NCBI GenBank assembly: GCA_025454185.1
Contig: JALOOY010000011.1
Span: 1-11,062 of the forward strand
Length of the DNA stretch: 11,062 nt
Source: Thermodesulfobacteriota bacterium
Lineage (GTDB): Bacteria > Desulfobacterota > RBG-13-43-22
Direction of reading: 5' to 3'
Made by a program: the position numbers and the translations under genes
In this document: in pieces, positions 1 through 6,221 of the stretch
Position numbering within the stretch: position 1 is the stretch's first letter
How the letters are laid out: each line of letters opens with the position of its first letter
Notes under the pieces: model-generated
Told to the model about the DNA's origin: nothing
Database searches by the model: none
Seen by the model: only the letters and a program-made list of their open reading frames with translations

Positions 1-19
1 TTTCACTCCTCGCAATGAC
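1..19 (-). repeat. Edge of a dispersed repeat (partial)
   Basis: Read on the minus strand the first 19 bases are GTCATTGCGAGGAGTGAAA. This resembles the start of a short dispersed repeat that I know from many Desulfobacterota and other anaerobe genomes. It is cut by the window edge, so its length and any hairpin cannot be judged. It lies downstream of the leftward operon. The rest of 20-83 shows no gene and no convincing terminator, only a weak 5-bp stem. Confidence 0.4.
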
Positions 20-83
20 TACCCGACCGCCCTCGGCTGCGGGTTATTTAGCGCCATTCTATCGGAACCGTGTTCCCCGCACT

Positions 84-662
84 TTACCTTAACCCGTCTT
101 CCTTCCTGGCCTGCTCGACGGTCAAGCCTCCAATGCGGGGCAAAGGCCGGCCGGAATCCGTGACCACCAGGGCCACCACGATCTCGTCGTGGCGGGGGGC
201 ATCGTAGACGCCGACGGTCATGGCGTCGAAATGGCTGCGGACAAAGGCCGCATCTTTATAATGAATCGGCACATCGATCAAGGTACCGGGAATGCCCATT
301 TTTTTGGCTGAGGGGATGATGGCCTTGCCGCCGCCCAGGGCCTCCCGGAAAGGGGTGCCCAGCTTAGGATGGAGGATGGCACCGGCGTGCTCCAACTCAC
401 CGCCCGTACCCACAATGGCCCCCTTCCCGTAGGAATGGGCCTGCTCCGAGCGGATGCCCAGCAGGGAGATGCAGCGCACGGCCAGCAGACCGCCCAGCTT
501 TTCGCCGATGGTAATCAGGGGATCCAGGTTTTCCACGAAGCGGTCGGTGAAGGGATTTTTTATCACGGCCAAGGCCGCCGCTTTTCGGGTGGGCGGTGTA
601 ATGGCCTGCCCCATTTCCTGGTGAGTTTCCTCGAGTATGGTCATAATCTTCCTGATTTCCAA
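84..662 (-). CDS. Amino acid synthesis family protein (PF06684/DUF1185)
   Basis: This 192-residue protein matches the AA_synth family (PF06684, DUF1185) over its full length. The N-terminal pattern IRKI-x-T-x2-EE-x3-E-x-G and the region around residues 74-100 (HSYGKGAIVGTGGELEHAG, then LHPKLG) are typical. Family members have a variant of the Bacillus chorismate mutase fold. Their reaction is not established; genome context has suggested a role in amino-acid or small-acid metabolism. No signal peptide or membrane segment is seen, so it is probably cytoplasmic. The start is TTG at 662-660, preceded by a strong GGGAGGAG ribosome site. An ATG six codons later is possible but would remove the family's conserved IRK residues. 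It is the last gene of the leftward unit, 92 bases after the enamidase gene, which suggests a role in the same pathway. That role is inferred from position only. Confidence 0.85.
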   Translation of the reverse strand: MEIRKIMTILEETHQEMGQAITPPTRKAAALAVIKNPFTDRFVENLDPLITIGEKLGGLLAVRCISLLGIRSEQAHSYGKGAIVGTGGELEHAGAILHPKLGTPFREALGGGKAIIPSAKKMGIPGTLIDVPIHYKDAAFVRSHFDAMTVGVYDAPRHDEIVVALVVTDSGRPLPRIGGLTVEQARKEDGLR

Positions 663-757
663 CCTAATCTCCTCCCCTTGTTCTTGCTTCCGCTGCTTTT
701 CTTCTTCTGTTGTCTGTACTCCGTCCTCTGATATCTGACCTCTGGTCTCTGTCCTCA
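663..757 (-). repeat. Pyrimidine-rich low-complexity spacer between enamidase and PF06684 genes
   Basis: The 92-base gap reads on the minus strand as a purine-rich string of degenerate units such as GAGGACAGAGACCAGAGGTC, then CAGATATCAGAGGACGGAG. It begins exactly at the enamidase stop codon (TGA GGACAGAG). Such GACAGAGGTCAGAGATCAGAGG-like strings are a common intergenic filler in some Desulfobacterota genomes (from memory). The gene-proximal part, about 663-685, carries the ribosome site for the next gene. No independent promoter is evident. Confidence 0.5.
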
Positions 758-1918
758 GGATACAACCCTGGCGGCTCTCTTTGGCGGCGGCGTGTTGCGG
801 CTGGTTTTGACCAGCACCTTACCGTCCACCATGACGATGGATATGCCGGGGTTGTCTCCGGTAGTCAGGCAGGAGAGCAGATCGTCGCCCGCCGAGCCCA
901 GGGAGGCGTCGAGGAAAACCAGGTCCGCCTCCTTCCCCGGCGCGATGACGCCCCGATTCAAACCGAAGACCCCGGCCGTATTTCCGGTAGCCATGGCCAC
1001 CGCCATCTCCGGCGGGGTTTCTCCCAGGGAGCAAAGTAAATTCAAGGTCCGCAACAGCCCCAGGGGGATGACCCCGGTGCCGGAGGGGGCGTCGTTGCCG
1101 ATGATAATCCGGTGATATTCCTGGCGCCGATGTATTTCCCGGGACACCTCAACGGCGCGCAGCGGGTTCCCGCAATGAACGATCTCCAGGGTGTAGGCGG
1201 TCTTTTGGATCAGTTTCAAGGCCTCGGCGGGCGAAACGGCCGTGGGGCCGCCGTTGATGTGAGACACGATATCGGGATCGGCGGCCAGGACCATCTCCGC
1301 GCTGACCGTGGAGCTGCCGGGTATGGAGGTGCCGCCGGTATGCATCATGACCACCATGCCGGCCTTCTTGGCCCAGGTGATCATCGGCGCGGCCTCCTGC
1401 GGGTCCTTCACCGAGCCCAATCCGACCTCACCCACCACCCGGACGCCCTGCCCGGCCAGTTCCTCAAAGTCGGCCTCGGTCAGACCTTTTTCCAGGATGA
1501 CGGCGCCGCCCAGAACCTTCATGCCCCCCGGCCGGTAATTCTGGAATGATTTGGCAGCCAGGACGGCCAGGGCCTTCACCCCGGCGGGGTCTTTGGGACG
1601 ACCGGGCAGGTGTACCTCGCCGGCCGAAATGGCCGTAGTCACCCCGCCATGGAGTTCGCTCTCCAGGAAATTTACGGTCAACTGCCGGGGAGTATAGTCG
1701 CCAAAGACCACGTGGCAGTGGGAATCGATCAGGCCTGGCATGACCGCCCCTCCGGCGGCGTCGATGACCATGGCCCCTTGAGGAACCGGCAGCGCATCGG
1801 CCTTTCCTACCTCGCAGATCAAACCGTCCTCCACCACGAGGGCGTCGGCCTTCAGGATAGGTTCGGCCACGTCGCCGGATAGCAAAAGACCAATATTATT
1901 GATATAGACTATGCTCAA
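755..1918 (-). CDS. ena: Enamidase (tetrahydro-6-oxonicotinate hydrolase), amidohydrolase superfamily
   Basis: This 387-residue enzyme is predicted to open the ring of 1,4,5,6-tetrahydro-6-oxonicotinate, giving 2-formylglutarate and ammonium, the third step of reductive nicotinate catabolism. The fold is an amidohydrolase: a short N-terminal beta part, the metal motif in PGLIDSHCHV (H67, H69), bridging E164 in VVGEVGLG, H193 in MMHTGGTSIPGSS, H220 in VSHINGGPTA, and D276 in IIGNDAPSGTG. The same residues at the same numbers form the binuclear metal site of Eubacterium barkeri enamidase as I recall it. Long stretches also agree with that protein, including GGAVILEKGLTE, NDAPSGTG, GVIAPGKEADL and the C-terminal SRNTPP-x-KRAA. 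The start is TTG (1918-1916) with an AGGGG ribosome site; the nearby ATG is out of frame. It lies 60 bases downstream of the regulator gene and has a palindromic operator candidate directly upstream. Other cyclic-amide hydrolases are less likely. Confidence 0.92.
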   Translation of the reverse strand: MSIVYINNIGLLLSGDVAEPILKADALVVEDGLICEVGKADALPVPQGAMVIDAAGGAVMPGLIDSHCHVVFGDYTPRQLTVNFLESELHGGVTTAISAGEVHLPGRPKDPAGVKALAVLAAKSFQNYRPGGMKVLGGAVILEKGLTEADFEELAGQGVRVVGEVGLGSVKDPQEAAPMITWAKKAGMVVMMHTGGTSIPGSSTVSAEMVLAADPDIVSHINGGPTAVSPAEALKLIQKTAYTLEIVHCGNPLRAVEVSREIHRRQEYHRIIIGNDAPSGTGVIPLGLLRTLNLLCSLGETPPEMAVAMATGNTAGVFGLNRGVIAPGKEADLVFLDASLGSAGDDLLSCLTTGDNPGISIVMVDGKVLVKTSRNTPPPKRAARVVS

Positions 1919-1929
1919 GTCATTCCCCT

Positions 1930-1940
1930 GTTAAAGTAAC
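1930..1940. promoter_or_regulatory. Palindromic operator candidate upstream of enamidase
   Basis: The sequence GTTAAAGTAAC has GTTA/TAAC arms around three central bases. It is nearly identical to 2562-2572, and the match extends leftward to CCTGTTAAARTAAC (1927-1940). It lies immediately upstream of the enamidase ribosome site, where it would overlap the start of transcription from the AT-rich promoter region. The presumed binder is the neighbouring XRE-cupin protein; this is inference. Confidence 0.5.
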
Positions 1941-1975
1941 GTTTATTTTATAGTCAAAAATTTGAAAAATTTTTG
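1941..1975 (-). promoter_or_regulatory. AT-rich candidate promoter for enamidase
   Basis: On the minus strand this region contains TTGACT (1957-1952) and a TATAAA box (1952-1947), overlapping by one base, so they cannot both belong to one promoter. TATAAA could act as a -10 element with transcription starting near 1940, inside the palindrome. Its -35 region would be poor, which would fit an activated or regulated promoter. The AT content contrasts sharply with the GC-rich genes on both sides. Confidence 0.3.
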
Positions 1976-1978
1976 GCT

Positions 1979-2524
1979 CTACCAACTGGGTGGACTCACC
2001 ACCCACACCACCACCGTCCTGGTCTTGCCTTTATTGGTCCAGGAATGGGGAATCAACGAAGAATAGTAAAAGCTGTGTCCGGCAGGGACCAGATGGATTT
2101 TTTCCCCTACGGTCAACGTCAGTTCGCCCTCCAGGATGATGCCAAATTCCTCGCCCGCATGGCTGTAGGGGTCCCGGGAGCCCCCACCGGGCTCGATGAC
2201 GGTGTAAAAAGGCTGCATCCGTTTACCGGAAACGGTTTTTACCAGTTGTTGAATCTGGGCCCGCCAGCCTTTGAGGCTGACCTGAAGGCGATCCCCCGGG
2301 GCCATGACCACCGGTTCCTCTTCGCTGCCGCCCACGAAAAAATCCACGATCCGGGCGTTGAAGGCCTCGGCGATCTTTTTAAGGCTGGCGATGGAGGGCG
2401 AAGTCTGGTCCCGTTCGATCTGGGAGATATAGGAAGCGGTCAGGCCGGATATTTCCCCTAACTGCTGCAGGGTCATCCGGTTTTCCCGTCGCAGGGCTTT
2501 GATTTTTTTTCCGATATTTTCCAA
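1979..2524 (-). CDS. XRE-family transcriptional regulator with C-terminal cupin domain
   Basis: This is a predicted cytoplasmic DNA-binding regulator, 181 residues from the chosen start, a usual length for XRE-cupin proteins. The N-terminal helix-turn-helix spans about residues 18-54, with TLQQLGEISGLT, ASYISQIER and then PSIASLKKIAEAF. A small C-terminal cupin barrel spans about 106-177, with YSHAGEEFGIILEGELTLTVG and PHSWTN; such cupins usually bind a small effector. The reading frame stays open up to 2878, but that extension would overlap dctP on the other strand and has no family resemblance. I chose TTG at 2524-2522, giving MENIGKKIKALRREN, a typical start for the family, with AGGAT as ribosome site. 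The gene is divergent from the TRAP operon and upstream of enamidase, so it is probably the pathway regulator. Its effector, perhaps nicotinate or an oxonicotinate, is unknown. Confidence 0.88.
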   Translation of the reverse strand: MENIGKKIKALRRENRMTLQQLGEISGLTASYISQIERDQTSPSIASLKKIAEAFNARIVDFFVGGSEEEPVVMAPGDRLQVSLKGWRAQIQQLVKTVSGKRMQPFYTVIEPGGGSRDPYSHAGEEFGIILEGELTLTVGEKIHLVPAGHSFYYSSLIPHSWTNKGKTRTVVVWVVSPPSW

Positions 2525-2561
2525 AAAGCGTTTATCCTGTTTTCTAAATTGGGACTTTCCT

Positions 2562-2572
2562 GTTAAAATAAC
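2562..2572. promoter_or_regulatory. Palindromic operator candidate in the divergent control region
   Basis: GTTAAAATAAC, with GTTA/TAAC arms, is the second copy of the element at 1930-1940. The shared block is CCTGTTAAARTAAC (2559-2572 here), differing at one base. It abuts the candidate -35 box of the rightward TRAP operon and lies between the likely regulator promoter and the regulator start, so one bound protein could control both directions. Confidence 0.5.
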
Positions 2573-2601
2573 TTGACGAGGCCAATTTTTACATTTATTT
2601 A
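2573..2601 (+). promoter_or_regulatory. Candidate sigma-70 promoter for the TRAP-hydroxylase operon
   Basis: TTGACG (2573-2578) is followed after 17 bases by TATTTA (2596-2601). The -35 box is good and the -10 box weak. Transcription would begin near 2608 and leave a leader of about 70 AT-rich bases before dctP. The -35 box directly follows the palindrome at 2562-2572. Confidence 0.35.
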
Positions 2602-2611
2602 ATTTATTAAA

Positions 2612-2638
2612 CTTATATTTAAAAAAAAATGGAGTCAA
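2612..2638 (-). promoter_or_regulatory. Candidate promoter for the regulator gene
   Basis: On the minus strand TTGACT (2638-2633) is followed after 15 bases by TATAAG (2617-2612). Both boxes are close to consensus but the spacing is short. Transcription from here would cross the palindrome at 2562-2572 before reaching the TTG start at 2524, which would allow autoregulation. Confidence 0.3.
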
Positions 2639-2678
2639 GATTTTTTTAAATATCCTTATTGAATGAAGGAGGACACCC

Positions 2679-3764
2679 ATGTGCAAAGAATGTGAAGATT
2701 TGACGCGGCGCAGTTTCCTCAAAACCACTCTGATCGGCGGGACTGCCCTGGGAATGGGTCTGCTGGACCAGAACCCCCTGTGGGGTTCGGCCGGGGCGAA
2801 CCTCAAATTCAGCACCTGGCATCCTCCCCTGAGCCGGGAGGTCAAGACAGTCTGGACCCCCATGATGGAAGAGGTCAAAAAGAAAAGCGCCGGGAAGATG
2901 GGCTACACCATGTACGCCGGCGCCGCCCTGGGAAAAGGCCCCGAACATTTTGACATCGTGGCCAAGGGGATGTCCGACCTGGGTTACTTCACGGCCACCT
3001 GGACCCCGGGGCGGTTTCCTTTGACGGACGTTCTCTCCCTGGCGGTCTGGGTCAACGGCAAGGACGTGGCCGCCGACATCGGCAACGCCGTGTACAACCG
3101 GGTCTTGAAGGACGAATTCAAGAACGTGAAGGTCCTGGAACTGAACGGCTGCATCCAGTCCTTTATCTGGACCAAGAAACCGGTCTCAAAAATGGCCGAC
3201 CTGAAAGGGATGAAGCTCCGTTCCCCGGGTGGCCACCAGACCAACTACATCAAGTCTCTGGGGGCCGAACCGATCTTCATGCCTCTGGGCGACGTGTACA
3301 TGGCCATGGAAACGGGGACCGTGGACGGCATCGTGACCTGTCCGCCCCTGATTTTGGCCTTCAAGTTGTTTGAAGTGGCCAAACACGCCACGGTCTTGAC
3401 CTTCGGCTGCGTCTCGGAAGGGACGGTCATGAACATGAACACCTGGAATGGTCTGGCCGCCGATCAGAAGGCGGTCATCGAGCAGGTCTGCACCAATCCC
3501 TTTAAGACCACCGGGGGCTTGACCAGCGACGAGTACGAGGCCATCATGAAGGACATCACCAAAGCCGGCGTGAAGCTGATCGACCTGCCCAAGGCCGAAG
3601 CCGAACTCTGGTACGACAAGTTCCGCGACGTGACCCGCAAATGGGTGGCTGAGCTCGAGGCCAAGGGGCTGCCGGCCAAAAAGGTGGTGGCGGTCATGAA
3701 CGAGGAGTGTGAAAAACGGAAGGTCAACCTGGTGGCCTGCCCGCCGGAGTTTAAGAAGGTTTGA
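2679..3764 (+). CDS. dctP: TRAP transporter solute-binding protein (DctP family)
   Basis: This 361-residue periplasmic binding protein would capture the substrate and deliver it to the DctQM permease. The N-terminus carries a twin-arginine signal, TRRSFLKTT (R10, R11), a hydrophobic stretch and a likely cleavage site after SAGA (residue 40), so it is probably exported folded by Tat. The mature part has the DctP core: LKGMKLRSPGG with the arginine (R181) that normally pairs with a substrate carboxylate, followed by GAEPIFMPLGDVYMAMETG and VDGIV. A strong AAGGAGG precedes the ATG. It is the first gene of the rightward operon, separated from dctQ by a 175-base repeat-bearing spacer. The pathway context points to nicotinate or another pyridine carboxylate as ligand; sequence alone cannot fix this. 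Confidence 0.92.
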   Translation: MCKECEDLTRRSFLKTTLIGGTALGMGLLDQNPLWGSAGANLKFSTWHPPLSREVKTVWTPMMEEVKKKSAGKMGYTMYAGAALGKGPEHFDIVAKGMSDLGYFTATWTPGRFPLTDVLSLAVWVNGKDVAADIGNAVYNRVLKDEFKNVKVLELNGCIQSFIWTKKPVSKMADLKGMKLRSPGGHQTNYIKSLGAEPIFMPLGDVYMAMETGTVDGIVTCPPLILAFKLFEVAKHATVLTFGCVSEGTVMNMNTWNGLAADQKAVIEQVCTNPFKTTGGLTSDEYEAIMKDITKAGVKLIDLPKAEAELWYDKFRDVTRKWVAELEAKGLPAKKVVAVMNEECEKRKVNLVACPPEFKKV

Positions 3765-3779
3765 TGCGAAAAAGAGACG

Positions 3780-3809
3780 AACATCGAACGCCCAACATCG
3801 AACATCGAA
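3780..3809 (+). repeat. Short AACATCGAA repeats
   Basis: Three exact copies of AACATCGAA occur at 3780-3788, 3794-3802 and 3801-3809, the last two overlapping. They lie 15 bases after the dctP stop codon. The spacing of 14 and then 7 suggests a 7-base tandem unit. It resembles intergenic filler in other deltaproteobacterial genomes (from memory). Confidence 0.6.
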
Positions 3810-3812
3810 GTG

Positions 3813-3871
3813 TAGCACAGCCCAGCGTCTCGCGGGGCTGTGCCCACTCGGACAGGCGGGGGCGCCTGTCC
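3813..3871 (+). repeat. REP-like double hairpin between dctP and dctQ
   Basis: The first hairpin pairs GCACAGCCCAGCG (3815-3827) with CGCGGGGCTGTGC (3831-3843) around a TCT loop, with one mismatch in 13. The second pairs GGACAGGCG (3850-3858) with CGCCTGTCC (3863-3871) around GGGG, and a T-rich stretch follows at 3877-3894. The first hairpin recurs at 7097-7125 in opposite orientation. Placed after the binding-protein gene, the pair could stabilise dctP mRNA or partly terminate transcription, making more DctP than DctQM. No clean T-run directly follows the stem, so it is not a textbook terminator. Confidence 0.7.
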
Positions 3872-3939
3872 CCCATGTTTTTAAGTTTATTTTCCTGCTT
3901 CGCAGGCGTTCGCCCCCAATAGGTCTTTAAAAGGATACC

Positions 3940-4443
3940 ATGGCCGCCTATCAGGCTTTTCGCCGGCTGGTTGAAAAATTCATTTATTATACCGCCGCGG
4001 CAGGCATGATCCTCGTCATTCCCCTTATGTTCCTGACCACCGGCGACGTAATCGGCCGCAGCTTCTTCAATAAACCCATCGCCGGGACCTTCGAACTCTC
4101 CGAATATATGCTGGCGGTGATCATTCTCTTCAGCGCCGCTTACACCCAGCAGGTTAAAGGGCATGTATCCGTGGATTTCCTTACCGCACGATTTGGCCAA
4201 AAGACCCAGGGGTACCTGCGGGTCTTGACCACCGGCTTGAGCCTGGTCATCGTGGCCGTCATCTTCTGGCAGGGAGTCCGCCTCGGCCTGGAGGAAACCG
4301 CCGTGACCGATCAACTCCGCATTCCCAAAGCCCCTTTTAAAATTGTGGTGGGGTTCTGCGGGCTCCTCCTGGTCCTGCAGTTTTTATTCGATCTGATCGA
4401 CGCCTGGGGCAACCGAAAGGGACAGAAGGCATGGACCCTGTAA
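3940..4443 (+). CDS. dctQ: TRAP transporter small permease subunit (DctQ family)
   Basis: This 167-residue inner-membrane protein has four predicted membrane helices, at about residues 14-35, 51-70, 92-113 and 131-154. It has the usual DctQ features: TTGDVIGRSFFNKPIAGTFE after helix 1, a SEYM motif in helix 2, and VKGHVSVD in the first cytoplasmic part. DctQ is the small membrane partner of DctM in sodium-coupled TRAP uptake systems. AAGGAT precedes the ATG. The 3' end overlaps dctM by 13 bases, indicating translational coupling. Length and hydrophobicity fit the family and nothing is missing. Confidence 0.9.
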   Translation: MAAYQAFRRLVEKFIYYTAAAGMILVIPLMFLTTGDVIGRSFFNKPIAGTFELSEYMLAVIILFSAAYTQQVKGHVSVDFLTARFGQKTQGYLRVLTTGLSLVIVAVIFWQGVRLGLEETAVTDQLRIPKAPFKIVVGFCGLLLVLQFLFDLIDAWGNRKGQKAWTL

Positions 4444-5738
4444 CCACCGGCCTGCTGGGCTGCCTGGTCCTGCTTTTTTTCCTTTTTCTACGCATGCCCA
4501 TAGCCTTCGTTATGATGCTGGTGGGCTTTCTGGGCGTCTGGAAACTGACCACGCTGGAAGCCGCCCTGCCCATGGTGGCCAGGACCCTCTACGAATCAGT
4601 TTCCTATTATCCTTTCACCATTATTCCCCTGTTCGTCATCATGGGCTGTTTCGCCGATTATTCCGGGATTACCGGCCGCCTCTACGATACCTTCGACAAG
4701 TGCTTCCGCCGGCTGCCCGGGGGGCTGGGTATCGCCACCATTGTGGCCATCGCCGGCTTTTCGGCCATCAGCGGTTCGTCGGTGGCCACCTCGGCCGCCT
4801 TCGCCAAGACGGTTGTTCCCGAGATGCGCCGCTACCAATACGCGCCCAGGTTCGCCGGCGGCATCGTGGCCGCCGGAGCGACTATTGACTTTCTGATACC
4901 GCCCAGCATCGGCTTCGTCGTTTACGGCATGCTTACCGAGCAGTCTATCGGCAAACTCCTCATTGCCGGCATGCTGCCCGGTCTCCTCCTTTCGCTGGTC
5001 TTCGTGATCATGATCATCGTCTGGGTCAGGCTGAACCCCGCGGTGGCCCCCGTAGCGGCGAGCGGCACCACCTGGATGGAGAAGGTCCGCTCTTTGAAAG
5101 GGACCTGGGAAACCCTCCTGGTGTTTTTCATCACCATCGGGGGATTGTATTTCGGTTTCGTCAACCCCACCGAGGCCGGGGGTGTCGGGGCCGTAGCCCT
5201 GCTGCTCATCGCCTTGGCCAAGCGGGAGTTAGGCTGGAAGCAGTTCGTGGCCTCCCTGTTTGAAACCGGCCGCGTCTCGGCCATGGTACTCTTCCTGGTG
5301 GCCGGGGCCAACATGTTCAGCTACTTCCTGGCCCTCTCCACCATTCCGGCCGCTGTCTCTTCCTGGATTGGCGCACTGGGTGTTTCCAAATACATGGTCC
5401 TCACCATGGTCCTGGCCATCTATTTTATCCTGGGCTGTTTTTTGGATGCCGTTTCCATGATGGTGCTGACTATGCCCGTGATTTTTCCGCTCATCGTGAA
5501 TCTGGGGTTCGATCCCATCTGGTTCGGAGTGATTTGCGTCATGATGATGAACGCCGGGTTGATCACGCCCCCCGTTGGTTTGAACGTGTATACCATCGCC
5601 GGGATCATGACCGATGTTCCTATGAAGGAGGTATTCAAGGGGGCACTGCCTTTCCTGCTCGGCATTTTGGCCGTAACCGTCCTGATCATCCTTTTTCCGC
5701 AGATTGCCACCGTGCTCCCGGCCCGAATGAAGGGATAG
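4431..5738 (+). CDS. dctM: TRAP transporter large permease subunit (DctM family)
   Basis: This 435-residue protein is hydrophobic throughout, with about a dozen membrane segments, and is the transport channel of the TRAP system. Family hallmarks are PLFVIMGCFADYSGITGRLYD near residue 70, GGLGIATIVAIAGFSAISGSS near 100, ATIDFLIPPSIGFVVYG near 150, NPTEAGGVGA near 245, and the C-terminal LITPPVGLNVY near 385. The start overlaps the end of dctQ and has AGAAGG upstream. The stop is only six bases before the first hydroxylase gene, so uptake and the first catabolic enzyme are probably co-transcribed and co-regulated. Substrate is not readable from this subunit. Confidence 0.93.
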   Translation: MDPVTTGLLGCLVLLFFLFLRMPIAFVMMLVGFLGVWKLTTLEAALPMVARTLYESVSYYPFTIIPLFVIMGCFADYSGITGRLYDTFDKCFRRLPGGLGIATIVAIAGFSAISGSSVATSAAFAKTVVPEMRRYQYAPRFAGGIVAAGATIDFLIPPSIGFVVYGMLTEQSIGKLLIAGMLPGLLLSLVFVIMIIVWVRLNPAVAPVAASGTTWMEKVRSLKGTWETLLVFFITIGGLYFGFVNPTEAGGVGAVALLLIALAKRELGWKQFVASLFETGRVSAMVLFLVAGANMFSYFLALSTIPAAVSSWIGALGVSKYMVLTMVLAIYFILGCFLDAVSMMVLTMPVIFPLIVNLGFDPIWFGVICVMMMNAGLITPPVGLNVYTIAGIMTDVPMKEVFKGALPFLLGILAVTVLIILFPQIATVLPARMKG

Positions 5739-5744
5739 GTCATC

Positions 5745-6221
5745 ATGGCGGAGACGATAGATTTTTTTCTCAACGGGGAACTGGTATCGGTCCAGTGCCC
5801 GGAAAACGAAACGCTTCTATACCTGCTGCGGGAAAGAGTGGGCCTCCGAAGCGTCAAGGAAGGGTGCGGGGTAGGGGAGTGCGGGGCCTGCACGGTTTTG
5901 CTCGAAGGCCGGGCGGTGAACGCCTGCCTGTTGGCTGCCGGTAAGGTCCGGGGGCGACGGGTGACCACCATCGAGGGACTGTCACCGAAGGGCCGTCTTC
6001 ATCCCCTGCAGGAAGGGTTTCTCCTGATGGGCGCTGTCCAGTGCGGGTTCTGCACGCCGGGATTGATCCTGGCCGCTCATTCCCTGCTGGAAGAAAATCC
6101 ACATCCTTCCCGGGAGGCGATCGTGCAGGGACTGGCCGGCAACCTCTGCCGCTGCACCGGCTATCACGACATCATCCGGGCCGTGAAATGGGCGGCCAAG
6201 CGGATGCCGGAGCGGGAATGA
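5745..6221 (+). CDS. Molybdenum hydroxylase 2Fe-2S subunit (nicotinate dehydrogenase small-subunit type)
   Basis: This 158-residue electron-transfer subunit of a xanthine dehydrogenase-family hydroxylase carries two 2Fe-2S clusters. The N-terminal plant-ferredoxin-like domain holds C41, C46, C49 and C61 (EGCGVGECGACT, then NAC). The C-terminal helical domain holds C100, C103, C135 and C137 (QCGFCTPG, NLCRCTGY). All eight ligands are present and the length is normal. It passes electrons from the molybdenum centre to the FAD subunit. Its stop overlaps the ATG of the FAD subunit as ATGA. With Hnr and enamidase beside it, the complex most likely hydroxylates nicotinate at C6, as NdhFSLM does in Eubacterium barkeri. 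The family assignment is firm; the substrate is inferred. Confidence 0.9.
   Translation: MAETIDFFLNGELVSVQCPENETLLYLLRERVGLRSVKEGCGVGECGACTVLLEGRAVNACLLAAGKVRGRRVTTIEGLSPKGRLHPLQEGFLLMGAVQCGFCTPGLILAAHSLLEENPHPSREAIVQGLAGNLCRCTGYHDIIRAVKWAAKRMPERE

Noticed and set aside
2620..2646. A-run and T-run as a recombination or phage attachment site
   Set aside because: There is no integrase, tRNA gene or flanking direct repeat; the runs fit ordinary AT-rich divergent promoter DNA.
2525..2878. Upstream extension of the regulator reading frame into dctP
   Set aside because: It overlaps the well-supported dctP start on the other strand, has no family resemblance and contains AT-rich promoter-like sequence. 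The TTG at 2524 gives a normal XRE-cupin protein.
6041..6217. Extended N-terminus of the FAD subunit
   Set aside because: This part overlaps the 2Fe-2S subunit coding sequence in another frame and precedes the normal start; the ATGA overlap at 6218 fits the family.
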